The notes: generated from the letters alone by a model not told the origin. Shown: positions 1 through 7,197, numbered from the stretch's first letter. The stretch is DNA of 11,534 nucleotides from Palsa-504 sp050698735 (GCA_050698735.1 JBOHCG010000211.1:1-11534); one strand, 5' to 3'. Numbers and translations are program-made.

Positions 1-529
1 CATCCATGATGGCCGCGACCGGGGTGGAGATGGTCATGCCGTCCGCCGCCGTGGACAGCACCTGGTCCGCGCCCGCCCGCACCCCTGCCCGGCGCAGCAG
101 CCCGGCCAGCGGCGCGCCGAGCCACCTGGCATTGCCCGCGTAGGACCCGCCTACCTCATTCGAGACGCACACAAGCGTGATGTCGGTCTCGGTCAGCGGC
201 ATCCGGAGCAGTTCCGCGAAGTCGATCTCGAGCTCCCGCTCGACCATTCCGTCGATCCGCAACGTCCACGTCTGCGGCGCCACCTGCGGCAGGATCAGAT
301 CTGTGTCGACGCGGTAGAAGCTGCTGTCCGGCGTGAAGAAAGGGGTCAGCCCGCTAATCCGGAGGTCCGTCCCGGCAGGCACGGCTGGGGCGGCTACGGC
401 CGGGGCGGGGAGCCGCACCTGCGCCCGCGATGAGGCGATGCTGAACCGCCCGAGCAGCCGGTCCCCCAGGCCGCCGCCAGCGTGGTCGCGGCCCTCGTCC
501 TCGGCGGCATGCAGGTCGTCACCCAGCAT
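1..529 (-). CDS. Molybdopterin-dependent oxidoreductase (sulfite oxidase-like), partial and N-terminally truncated
   Basis: Reading the minus strand from about 475 down to the window edge gives a continuous sulfite-oxidase-fold Mo-cofactor domain. Visible segments are LRISGLTPFFTPDSSFYRVD, TWTLRIDGMVERELEIDF, LVCVSNEVGGSYAGNARWLG and a final STAADGMTISTPVAAIMD. The Cys in LVCVSNEVGG (codon near 167-169) sits where this family places the Cys ligand of molybdenum. The gene continues left of base 1. Known actinobacterial relatives carry an N-terminal membrane region before this domain. Here the family-like sequence can be followed only back to about GLGDRLLGRFSIASSRAQVRLP, then it runs into bases that encode the rskA-like protein on the other strand. 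The open frame can be extended to an ATG at 529, but the residues beyond about 475 look like a shadow of rskA. A membrane enzyme missing its anchor is probably non-functional, or the join is an assembly error. Family assignment is firm; the start is not. Confidence 0.82.
   Translation of the reverse strand, partial: MLGDDLHAAEDEGRDHAGGGLGDRLLGRFSIASSRAQVRLPAPAVAAPAVPAGTDLRISGLTPFFTPDSSFYRVDTDLILPQVAPQTWTLRIDGMVERELEIDFAELLRMPLTETDITLVCVSNEVGGSYAGNARWLGAPLAGLLRRAGVRAGADQVLSTAADGMTISTPVAAIMD
465..485. other. Head-to-head junction of two truncated genes
   Basis: Left of this point the minus strand reads as a molybdoenzyme; right of it the plus strand reads as RskA. Neither has its own N-terminal half. 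Recognisable family sequence on the two strands meets at about these bases. The exact breakpoint cannot be set without homologous sequences. A single deletion in a divergent molybdoenzyme / sigK-rskA locus, or an assembly join, would give this picture. Confidence 0.6.
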
Positions 530-892
530 CGGCTCGACTCGGCCCGGGCCAGCGGCGCCGCGATCGCCAGGATCCTCGGGGCGTCCGACGCCCGGATCGA
601 GACCATGGCGACGACTAAGGGCGGAACCGTCAGCGTGGTGGTCTCTGACCAGCAGCGAGGCGCCGTCGTCAGCACCACGGGGATGACGGCGCTGCCGACC
701 GGCCGGGTCTACCAGCTGTGGGTGATCGACGCGTCCGGAGCGCGCTCGGCGGGCCTGCTCCAGGCGGCCGGCCAGACCGGAGCGGTGCTGGCCTCCGGCG
801 TTCTGCCCGGGGACCGCATCGGGATCACGGTCGAGCCCTCCGGCGGGACCTCCCGCCCGACCACGACCCCCATCGTGATCCTCCCTGCCTAG
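482..892 (+). CDS. rskA: RskA-like anti-sigma factor, C-terminal part only (N-terminal domain missing)
   Basis: The translation is a typical C-terminal (extracytoplasmic) domain of the anti-sigma-K factor RskA: VVAALVLGGMQV, then HRLDSARAS, GGTVSVVVS, GRVYQLWVIDASGARSAGLL, ASGVLPGDRIGITVEPSGG and a closing TTTPIVILPA. The hydrophobic start (about 473-520) looks like the single membrane helix. The family also has an N-terminal cytoplasmic domain of roughly 100 residues that holds the sigma factor. It is absent: the frame is open back only to 434, where a TGA (431-433) closes it, and the upstream bases encode the molybdoenzyme on the minus strand. GTG at 482 is just the first formal start and has no Shine-Dalgarno. 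No sigK is present. The intact version would be a membrane anti-sigma factor. As it stands the protein could not bind a sigma factor, so it is a pseudogene, a deletion remnant or a misassembly. It ends 28 bp before the convergent acyl ligase-reductase gene. Confidence 0.75.
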   Translation: MVAALVLGGMQVVTQHRLDSARASGAAIARILGASDARIETMATTKGGTVSVVVSDQQRGAVVSTTGMTALPTGRVYQLWVIDASGARSAGLLQAAGQTGAVLASGVLPGDRIGITVEPSGGTSRPTTTPIVILPA

Positions 893-903
893 CGACCATC
901 GCC

Positions 904-923
904 TGAGCGCACGTTCGGGCTCA
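904..923. terminator. Possible weak bidirectional terminator hairpin
   Basis: TGAGC (904-908) and GCTCA (919-923) form a 5-bp stem around a 10-base loop. It lies exactly between the convergent ends of the rskA-like gene (892) and the acyl ligase-reductase gene (its TGA stop is 921-923). There is no T-tract on either side, so it rests mainly on position. Confidence 0.2.
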
Positions 924-3900
924 ACCCTGCGGAAGCATTCCCCGCGCCTTCATATGAGCCATGAGAAACGACACAGTCTCTTGGAGGGGCGTGTCAGGGA
1001 CGCCGGCACCTGACTGCTCGAGCGCCAGCCGGAACGCCGTATTCCGGTACCGCTTGCCCTCCATCACCACGACTTTCGAGTGCGCGCGAGCAACAAAGTC
1101 GATGAGCGGGAAGGCTGGATCTGCGACGCTGCACAGTCTTTTCATTTCTCGCGAGAACTCCGCCATATCGACGTATCGGAACGAAAATTCGTAATCTTTG
1201 CTGATTTGCGTGGTCAGGTCGACCATGTTGAAGTACTCGTCGACCGTCACATGATAAACCGGTTCCTGAGTCTCGGTGGCGGAGGTCATGACGGCGGCGA
1301 TGTTGTGCGCGGCAATGTCGACAGGCATGAAGCTGACTTGAATATCGGTGTTCGGAGCCACGCCGTACTTGATCATGAAAGAAAGCAAGCGAACTACGAT
1401 GTCCGTGGAATGTCCGAATCCTGAGGTTGACGCCGTGAGAAAAGCCGGCCGACATATTCTGGCGTCAAGGCCTTGTTCGCGAGCTTGGAGTACAAGCTGT
1501 TCCGAGACCCACTTCGTCTGTGCGTAGCCGAAGTCGAGCGAGGACATTTCCGGGTTTGAGTCTCGTTCGAGGAGGTTCCGCTTGCTTGACCATCCGAAGA
1601 TTGTCGTGCTTGAGACGAAGTGAAACTGCTTACGGCGCGAGGCGCACGCCAATCTAAGAAGCTCTCGAGTGCCTTCTACGTTTGCTGGCCGGAGTGCGTG
1701 ATAATCCATGATGTAATCAACCCAGGCCGCATTGTGAACGATTGTGTCGATCGTTTCAGCCAACTGCAGCCAGACGCTATCTGAAAGTCCCAGCCGCGGG
1801 CTCGCCACGTCGCCGCATATCACACGTACCCGGGCATCGAAGGCCTCCGCGGTACGGAGGTCGTAAAGGCCTGCCGCCGCCAGAGCAGCCGTGAGCCGTT
1901 CGCGTGCCGCCGATGGATCGGTTGCTCGCACGAGGACTGTATAGGCCGCACTCGTCTGGCCTAGCAGGCTGCGGAGGAGAAATGGCCCGAGAAATCCGGT
2001 GCCGCCAGTCAGGAGCACGTGATTGAAGGTGCAGTCTGCTCGCGGCGCGGTACCGACGCCTGGCAGGTCGAGTAGTGCGTCCTTCCGCATTGCCGCCGCT
2101 TCGCTTTCCTCACGTTCTCGCTTGATCTCATTGAGTTCGGCGTGCAGGTGAATGGCCCAGTCAGCAGAGCCTTCTCCGAACCCGCGGACCAGCGCGGATA
2201 TTGCGGAGATGGTCAGACGTTGCAGGAGCGGGATGTGCAGTGTCTCTTGCAGGTCGTGAGCATCAGCCTGGACGACCGCCCTCTCAAGGATCACCAGGAG
2301 CTCGGCTATCGCAAGAGAATCGAGGCCGATCTCGCTAGGCCTGGCGTTCTCGTCCCCGCTTAGTGCGTACGCTTCCAGAAAACGCTCGTAGTGGGCCTGA
2401 ACGTCTAGGTTGTGCGCCCCGTGCAGTCCTGTTGCATCGCCGTCACGCAGATGGGTCTCGATCGTGCGCAGGGCGCCGTCCAGCCACCTGTCGCGAGTAA
2501 GGCTTCTGGCCACCTTCCCGGAGGTCGTTCTCTTGATGGCCTCGCGTCGAGCGAACACGATCGTATGCGGCCCCGCGTAGCCGTGCGCGCGGAGCGAGTG
2601 CGTAACCGCATCGGGGTGCGGCGGGTCGCCCGGATTCCGGAGACCGATGACTACAATGAGCCGCTCTTCGCCGTCTGGGCCCCGGAACGCGACCACGCTT
2701 CCGAGCTGTATTTTCTCGGAGCTGCCCTCGACGGCAGCCTCAAGATCCTCAGGATAGTAGTTCTGGCCTCTAAAAATGATGATATCTTTCAGCCGGCCGC
2801 AGACGAACAGTTCCCCCTCCCGGAGGAATCCGAGATCTCCCGTGCGAAGGTAGGCATACGCGTCGTCGGAATCGCTTATGATCGAGTTGTCAAACACCTG
2901 CTCAGAAAGCTCGGGCTTGTTCCAGTACGCCTGACACGTACTCTGACCGGCAACCCAGATCTCCCCGATTCCGCCGCCTCCGACGGCAACCCCGGTGCCT
3001 GGGTCGACGATCCGTACGTGGATCCCATCCAGGGGCTTACCGCAGCTGATCAGTTCCAGCTGCTGGTCTCCAGGCGTGTCCTCGGCAGCCATCACAACGG
3101 TACGCGCGTGAAGCGACTTTCGGTCGATCTTGACTGATCGTCGCCCCGAGTTGGCGACCGCCAGTGTGTTCTCCGCAAGTCCGTAAGCTGCCACATGCGC
3201 CGATGGGCGCAGACCGTACTTGGCGAATCGTTCCAGGAAGCTTCGGTAAGTGCTCGGCCTGACCGGCTCAGACGCATTCATGAAGACTTGTACAGAACCT
3301 AGGTCCAGGCCATCTAGTAGCTCGTCCGGGACCCGCTCAGGATCCAGGCAGTATTCGAAGCCGAAATTTGGAGATGCGGTATAGGTTGCCTTGTATCGGC
3401 TGAGCGTCTCCAGCCACAGGGCGGGTCGTCGCAGGAAGTCGAGCGGCGAGAATCCATATGTCGTGCCTCCGGCGACGGCCTGGAATAGATAATATCCGAT
3501 CAAGCCCATGTCGTGAAATTGTGGCAGCCAGGACACTCCGATTGCCTGGTGGTCGACCGCTGAATGACAGTTATGGATGACGTTCTCGTGCGATACGACC
3601 ACGCCCTTAGGCGCTCCGGTCGACCCGGATGTGTATTGCAAGAAGAGGGTCTGGGCTGGATTGTCGGCGGTACCACCTCGCGCGACGCCCTGTAGTCGAT
3701 CGGTGGCGAGCCACTGAATGCCGAGAGGAGCGAGAGGGTCTTCCGAGTCGGCATGATCGCCGGCCTCACGACGGTCACGTCGCGCCGATCCGAGCGACGA
3801 ATCCGTCAGGGCGAGTGCTGCCCCGCTGTCCAGCATCACCGACACCAGGCGTGAGGCTCCCCCTTTCGCGACTGACGTGACCGGGGGAACGGGAACGGGA

Positions 3901-4163
3901 ATGGCCCCTATGCGCGCGCAAGCGACGAATGAGGCTACCATCTCCAGTCCCGGCGGATACACCAGCGCCACGCGATCGCCGCGCCGAAGGGCCGTTTCCT
4001 CGCGAATGTACTCCGCGAGGAAACGGGTCCTGGCTTCGAAGGATTGGTACGTGTACGTTTCGCGCGGCTTGCCGTGGCGATCAAGAAACGCACTGAAACA
4101 CTTTTCGGGATGAACCGCTGCCCAGTGATCGACGTAGTCAAGGATCGTGTCCAATTGCCCCAC
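921..4163 (-). CDS. Fatty-acyl-AMP ligase / acyl carrier / thioester reductase fusion
   Basis: This 1080-residue protein should adenylate a fatty acid, load it on its own carrier domain and release it by NAD(P)H reduction as an aldehyde or alcohol. Residues about 1-575 are an adenylation domain: YTSGSTGAPKGV (177-188), AYGLAENTL (326-334), RTGDLGF (440-446), GRLKDIIIFRGQNYYPEDLE (456-475) and a likely catalytic Lys near 550 in KRTTSGKVAR. WLPQFHDMGLIG and SPLDFLRRPALWLETLSRYK resemble fatty-acyl-AMP ligases rather than CoA ligases. About 585-660 is a carrier domain with GLDSL, Ser616 being the phosphopantetheine site. A charged helical linker (about 670-695) follows. About 713-1080 is an extended-SDR thioester reductase with TGGTGFLG (719-726) and Tyr880/Lys884 in YAQTK. 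There is no condensation domain, so it is not a standard carboxylic acid reductase or NRPS module. The start is GTG preceded by AAGAAGG; TTG at 4154 is an alternative. G+C is much lower than in flanking genes (two sampled 60-base lines gave 43% and 55%), suggesting recent transfer. The exact substrate is unknown. Confidence 0.9.
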   Translation of the reverse strand: MGQLDTILDYVDHWAAVHPEKCFSAFLDRHGKPRETYTYQSFEARTRFLAEYIREETALRRGDRVALVYPPGLEMVASFVACARIGAIPVPVPPVTSVAKGGASRLVSVMLDSGAALALTDSSLGSARRDRREAGDHADSEDPLAPLGIQWLATDRLQGVARGGTADNPAQTLFLQYTSGSTGAPKGVVVSHENVIHNCHSAVDHQAIGVSWLPQFHDMGLIGYYLFQAVAGGTTYGFSPLDFLRRPALWLETLSRYKATYTASPNFGFEYCLDPERVPDELLDGLDLGSVQVFMNASEPVRPSTYRSFLERFAKYGLRPSAHVAAYGLAENTLAVANSGRRSVKIDRKSLHARTVVMAAEDTPGDQQLELISCGKPLDGIHVRIVDPGTGVAVGGGGIGEIWVAGQSTCQAYWNKPELSEQVFDNSIISDSDDAYAYLRTGDLGFLREGELFVCGRLKDIIIFRGQNYYPEDLEAAVEGSSEKIQLGSVVAFRGPDGEERLIVVIGLRNPGDPPHPDAVTHSLRAHGYAGPHTIVFARREAIKRTTSGKVARSLTRDRWLDGALRTIETHLRDGDATGLHGAHNLDVQAHYERFLEAYALSGDENARPSEIGLDSLAIAELLVILERAVVQADAHDLQETLHIPLLQRLTISAISALVRGFGEGSADWAIHLHAELNEIKREREESEAAAMRKDALLDLPGVGTAPRADCTFNHVLLTGGTGFLGPFLLRSLLGQTSAAYTVLVRATDPSAARERLTAALAAAGLYDLRTAEAFDARVRVICGDVASPRLGLSDSVWLQLAETIDTIVHNAAWVDYIMDYHALRPANVEGTRELLRLACASRRKQFHFVSSTTIFGWSSKRNLLERDSNPEMSSLDFGYAQTKWVSEQLVLQAREQGLDARICRPAFLTASTSGFGHSTDIVVRLLSFMIKYGVAPNTDIQVSFMPVDIAAHNIAAVMTSATETQEPVYHVTVDEYFNMVDLTTQISKDYEFSFRYVDMAEFSREMKRLCSVADPAFPLIDFVARAHSKVVVMEGKRYRNTAFRLALEQSGAGVPDTPLQETVSFLMAHMKARGMLPQG

Positions 4164-4358
4164 CCCTTCTTGCGCGATAGATTGTTATGTTCCGGTCGCA
4201 GCGGCGATGCCGATGCTGGCGACAACGATAGCCGCCGGGCATGCCGGCCGCGGATCCCCGCTGCCTGGTACCTGGCCTGGCCGAGCACGGTTGTGCAGCG
4301 ATATCACCGATTCTCGATGGGAGCTCGGGGCTAGTGATTCTCCACTCGGGGCACGCAG

Positions 4359-4370
4359 CCGCGATCGCGG
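4359..4370. repeat. Perfect 12-bp palindrome CCGCGATCGCGG just after mftD
   Basis: It lies two bases beyond the mftD stop codon, in the 209-bp gap before the acyl ligase-reductase gene. As RNA it would be a short self-complementary element with no T-run after it, so a terminator role is only possible. The rest of the gap (4164-4358) holds a direct repeat CTCGGGGC (4324-4331 and 4345-4352) and an AT-richer stretch (4185-4195) near the next start. I see no mftE remnant and no coding sequence in it. Confidence 0.35.
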
Positions 4371-4372
4371 GC

Positions 4373-5566
4373 TCAACCGCGGCCCCGTAACCCGGCCGAC
4401 CCGAGCCGGCGCTCGAAGCCCGGCGGGATCACCAGGTCCTCCGGGCCCAGCTCGGTCACCGCGGACCGGCCAAGCCCGAGCAGCGCCGAGTCGATCCCGC
4501 CGCGCATAATGTCGAGTACGTTCTCCACCCCGGCCTGGCCGTTCGCGGCCAGGCCCCACAGGTACGCGCGGCCGATCATGACCGTGCGCGCCCCAAGCGC
4601 GAGCGCCTTGACCACGTCGCTTCCGCGCCTGACGCCCCCGTCCAGCAGCACCTCGACCTGGTCGCCCACCGCCGCGGCCACCGCCGGCAACGCGCGGATC
4701 GTGGCCGGAGTCCCGTCCAGGTTGTTGCCGCCGTGGTTGGAAACTGAGATCGCGCTGACTCCCGCGTCCACCGCCCGCCGGGCGTCGTCCACCCGGATGA
4801 CCCCCTTCAGCATGAACGGCCCACCCCACTGCTCCCGCAGCCAGCTGACATCCGACCAGCTAGGCGGCGGCGTCCCCATCCACTCGCCGTACGCGCCGAA
4901 GAAGGTAGGCGTCGGCCCGCCCGCAACCGCCATGTTCGGCACGGTCAGGTCCGGCAGCCGTCCGGTCCGGGCAAACGCCGCAAGCCATTGCGGGCGCGCG
5001 AGCACCTCGGGCGCGAAGCGCAGCGCGGTCCGCGGGTCGATCCGCTCCGGGATGACCGGGCTGCCCCAGTCCCGGGCGTGCGAGAACGTCCAGTCCAGCG
5101 TCACGATCAGCCCGGCGGCCCCGGCCGCCCGGGCGCGCTCCATCCGCGCCAGCATCGCCTCGCGGGAGCCCGACCAGTACATCTGGAAGAACACCGGGGC
5201 GCCAGCGGCCACCACATCCTCGACCGGCTTGCTGGCGAACGAGCTCAGACCCATCGCCGTGCCGCGCGCCGCCGCGGCCCGCGCGACCGCAAGCTCGCCG
5301 TCCGGGTGGACCGCCTGCACGCCGGCGGGGGAGAGGATCACCGGCAGCGCGACCGCCTGACCGAGCACCGTCGTGTCCAGCGAGCGCGAAGCCGGCGACC
5401 CCGCTACGTGCGGCGCGAACTCCAGCTCCGCGAAGGCCACGACGTTGTCTCCGAGCGTCTGCCCCCGCTCGGATCCCGCCAGCAGCGCGCCGTACACCGA
5501 CTTGGGCAGCCGCCTGCGCGCCCGCCGGCGGGCCTCGGCGACGCTCTCGAACCAGGCGCTGCCCAT
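4373..5566 (-). CDS. mftD: MftD, FMN-dependent pre-mycofactocin synthase
   Basis: MftD belongs to the FMN-dependent alpha-hydroxy-acid dehydrogenase (lactate/glycolate oxidase) family. In mycofactocin synthesis it oxidatively deaminates the released, cyclised Val-Tyr-derived intermediate (AHDP) to the redox-active pre-mycofactocin. The 397-residue translation shows the family landmarks: LPVILSPAGVQAVHPDGELAV (about 74-94), FFQMYWSG (126-133), FMLKGV with the FMN-contacting Lys254, SNHGGNNLDGTP (276-287) with the catalytic-type His278, the FMN phosphate loop DGGVRRGSDVVKALALGA (309-326) and IGRAYLWG (331-338). NNLDG replaces the common RQLDG of lactate oxidases, as expected for the MftD branch. 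The ATG start shares one base with the mftC stop (TGATG), so the genes are translationally coupled. Length is normal for the family. It is the last recognisable mft gene here; mftE usually follows directly in mycobacteria but does not. Confidence 0.93.
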   Translation of the reverse strand: MGSAWFESVAEARRRARRRLPKSVYGALLAGSERGQTLGDNVVAFAELEFAPHVAGSPASRSLDTTVLGQAVALPVILSPAGVQAVHPDGELAVARAAAARGTAMGLSSFASKPVEDVVAAGAPVFFQMYWSGSREAMLARMERARAAGAAGLIVTLDWTFSHARDWGSPVIPERIDPRTALRFAPEVLARPQWLAAFARTGRLPDLTVPNMAVAGGPTPTFFGAYGEWMGTPPPSWSDVSWLREQWGGPFMLKGVIRVDDARRAVDAGVSAISVSNHGGNNLDGTPATIRALPAVAAAVGDQVEVLLDGGVRRGSDVVKALALGARTVMIGRAYLWGLAANGQAGVENVLDIMRGGIDSALLGLGRSAVTELGPEDLVIPPGFERRLGSAGLRGRG

Positions 5567-6825
5567 CAGCCGTGGCAGCCGGCCGAGCCGGGCAGCCCGG
5601 ACAAGGGGGCGTCAAACCCGGCCAGCGGGCTGGAGTCACAAGCCCGCTCCGGCGGCCGCCTCCCGATCGACACAGGCACCGGCCCGCGCCGCGAGCCAGG
5701 CACCGGCCCGCGCCGCGAGCCGGACACGGGTCCGCGCCGCGAGTGATCGCCCGACGGCCTCGGCACCCCGGCCCCGCCCCCGGCACCCGCCAGCGCCAGC
5801 TCGCCGAATCCCCGCACGCACTCCGGATCGGGCCCGTCCAACGGCAGCCCGGTGAAGAACTTCGCCGCCATGCACCCGCCCTGGCACGCGTCATACGCCG
5901 AGCACGACGTGCAAGCCCCGGCAGAGGACGGCACCCGCAGCGAGGCGAACAGCGCCGATTCCCGCCACACCGCGCAGAACCCGCCGGGCAAGCGCACGTT
6001 CCCGGCAAGGAACTCCTCGTGGATGGCGAACGGGCAGGCGTACACGTCCCCGACCGGGTCGATCAGGCACACCACCCGCCCCGCGCCGCACAGGTTCAGC
6101 CCCGGCAGCGCCTGCCCGTACCCGGCCAGGTGGAAGAACGAGTCCCCGGTCAGCACGTTCTCCCCGTGCGCGAGCAGCCACGCATGCACCACCCGCTGCT
6201 GCGCAGCCGTCGGGTGCAGGGCGTCCCACACGTCCGCGCCGCGCCCGGAGGGCCGCAGCCTGGTGATCCGCAGCTGCGCACCGAGCGAATCGGCCAAGAC
6301 CTTGAACGCGTCGAGCTGCCCGACGTTATGCCTGGTCACCACCACCGAGATCTTGAAGTTCCGGAACGAGGCGTCGGCCAGGCAGCGCGCCGCGCGCAGC
6401 GCCATATCAAACGACCCCGCGCCCCGCACCGCGTCGTTCACCTCGGCGGTGGCCCCGTCCAGCGAGATCTGCACGTCCACGTAGTCGCTCGCGGCCAGCA
6501 TCGAGGCCACCGAGGGCGTGATCCGCACCCCGTTCGTGGAGAACTTCACCCCGACCCGGTGCTCCGTCGCGTACGAGACCAGGTCCCAGAAGTCCGGCCG
6601 CACCGTCGGCTCGCCGCCGCCGATATTGACGTAGAAGACACCCATCACCTCGAGCTCGTCGATCACCGCCCGGCATTCCGCGGTGCTCAGTTCGCGCGGA
6701 TCGCGCCGCCCCGAACTGGACAGGCAGTGCACGCACGCCAGGTTGCACGCGTAGGTCAGCTCCCAGGTCAGGCAGATCGGCGCGTCCAGCCCCAGCCGGA
6801 ACACCTCGACCAAAGACGCCGTCAT
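5566..6825 (-). CDS. mftC: MftC, mycofactocin radical SAM maturase
   Basis: MftC is the radical SAM/SPASM enzyme that decarboxylates and then cross-links the C-terminal Val-Tyr of MftA. The 419-residue translation carries the CxxxCxxC cluster motif as CNLACVHC (Cys27, 31, 34), the GGGEP SAM-binding motif (69-73), VKFSTNGV (93-100) and ISLDGATAEVNDAVRG (120-135). A SPASM region of cysteines follows: Cys246, 253, 264, 305, 308, 314, 318 and 336, including CTSCSAYDACQGGC, for the auxiliary Fe-S clusters. The core ends near residue 345. A low-complexity tail of about 75 residues follows, rich in Gly, Pro, Arg and Ser, with SRRGPV three times, encoded by a 24-bp tandem repeat. The tail is not part of the known catalytic fold and may be expendable. 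The ATG overlaps the mftB stop as ATGA, and the stop overlaps mftD, so the gene lies in one coupled operon. Confidence 0.95.
   Translation of the reverse strand: MTASLVEVFRLGLDAPICLTWELTYACNLACVHCLSSSGRRDPRELSTAECRAVIDELEVMGVFYVNIGGGEPTVRPDFWDLVSYATEHRVGVKFSTNGVRITPSVASMLAASDYVDVQISLDGATAEVNDAVRGAGSFDMALRAARCLADASFRNFKISVVVTRHNVGQLDAFKVLADSLGAQLRITRLRPSGRGADVWDALHPTAAQQRVVHAWLLAHGENVLTGDSFFHLAGYGQALPGLNLCGAGRVVCLIDPVGDVYACPFAIHEEFLAGNVRLPGGFCAVWRESALFASLRVPSSAGACTSCSAYDACQGGCMAAKFFTGLPLDGPDPECVRGFGELALAGAGGGAGVPRPSGDHSRRGPVSGSRRGPVPGSRRGPVPVSIGRRPPERACDSSPLAGFDAPLSGLPGSAGCHG
5673..5744. repeat. Three 24-bp tandem repeats inside mftC
   Basis: Two identical copies (5673-5696 and 5697-5720) and a diverged third (5721-5744) lie in the 3' part of mftC. 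The unit is a multiple of three, so copy number can change without a frameshift. In the protein it gives GSRRGPVP-type repeats at about residues 362-384. Confidence 0.85.
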
Positions 6826-7103
6826 GCGGCGGCCAAGATCATCGAGGACGCGGCCAGCGTAGCCAGCGCAGAAGCGTAGGACGGCAGCTCAGCCGGCGTG
6901 ACACCCGCCGCGAGACAGGCCTCCCGCGCGCTGCGCTCCTTCTCCAGCGACCGGACCACGGCCAGCAGCTTCGGGCTTTTGAGGAACGAGAGCCTGCGGG
7001 TGCCGAAGTGGTAAAGCAGCGCCCCGAACCGTTCCGGCCGCACCGACACCTGCGGATGCAGCCGCCACGCCAGGTCCAGATCGAACGACACCTTAGTAGA
7101 CAC
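6822..7103 (-). CDS. mftB: MftB, mycofactocin precursor-binding chaperone (RRE protein)
   Basis: MftB is a PqqD-like RiPP recognition element that binds the MftA peptide and presents it to MftC. The conserved block FDLDLAWRLHPQVSVRPERFGALLYHFGTRRLSFLKSPKLLAVV matches this family closely (I recognise RLHPQVSVRPE and the YHFGTRRLSFLKS stretch). I place the start at GTG 7103, giving 93 residues and an 11-base overlap with the end of mftA. GTG at 7091 is equally possible. The open frame reaches back to an ATG at 7205, but that would encode mftA bases out of frame and is unlikely. No Shine-Dalgarno is visible before either GTG, so translation probably depends on ribosomes finishing mftA. The stop overlaps the mftC ATG (ATGA). 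Confidence 0.92.
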   Translation of the reverse strand: MSTKVSFDLDLAWRLHPQVSVRPERFGALLYHFGTRRLSFLKSPKLLAVVRSLEKERSAREACLAAGVTPAELPSYASALATLAASSMILAAA

Positions 7104-7197
7104 CGCACATGCCGTCGATCGAGACCTCCTCGACAAGCAGTTCCGCCTCGACTTCGTCGACCGGGTCGGCGGGGGACTCTGCAACCTGCTCAGCCAT
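7093..7197 (-). CDS. mftA: MftA, mycofactocin precursor peptide
   Basis: This 34-residue peptide has an acidic leader (EVEAELLVEE) and ends in VSIDGMCGVY. That ending is the signature of the mycofactocin precursor: the last Val-Tyr pair becomes the cofactor core after MftC chemistry and peptidase release. It starts at ATG 7195-7197 with a textbook Shine-Dalgarno AAGGAG (7205-7210) seven bases upstream and ends TAA at 7093-7095. It is the first gene of the operon, and its stop lies inside the start region of mftB. The strong ribosome site here, in contrast to the sites of mftB, mftC and mftD, fits a small peptide needed in excess over its enzymes. Any promoter must lie in the 84 bp shared with mftR. 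Confidence 0.96.
   Translation of the reverse strand: MAEQVAESPADPVDEVEAELLVEEVSIDGMCGVY

Noticed and set aside
2412..3137. A 241-codon plus-strand frame within the acyl ligase-reductase gene
   Set aside because: Antisense to the conserved adenylation and linker region; no known motif in its translation.
4185..4829. Possible mftE remnant between mftD and the acyl ligase gene
   Set aside because: I translated the gap in mind for creatininase-family motifs such as the STEQHGPHLP type and found none; the open frame there is out of frame with mftD and Gly/Arg-rich.
5673..5744. CRISPR-like repeats
   Set aside because: The units are directly adjacent without spacers and in frame inside mftC; this is a coding tandem repeat.
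4509..5746. Long plus-strand open frames over mftD
   Set aside because: Low-complexity translations opposite a well-supported flavoenzyme; no ribosome site and no recognisable domain.
5572..6879. A 435-codon open frame antisense to mftC and mftB
   Set aside because: Arg/Pro/His-rich composition and no family resemblance; it is the usual high-GC antisense shadow of a gene with clear motifs.
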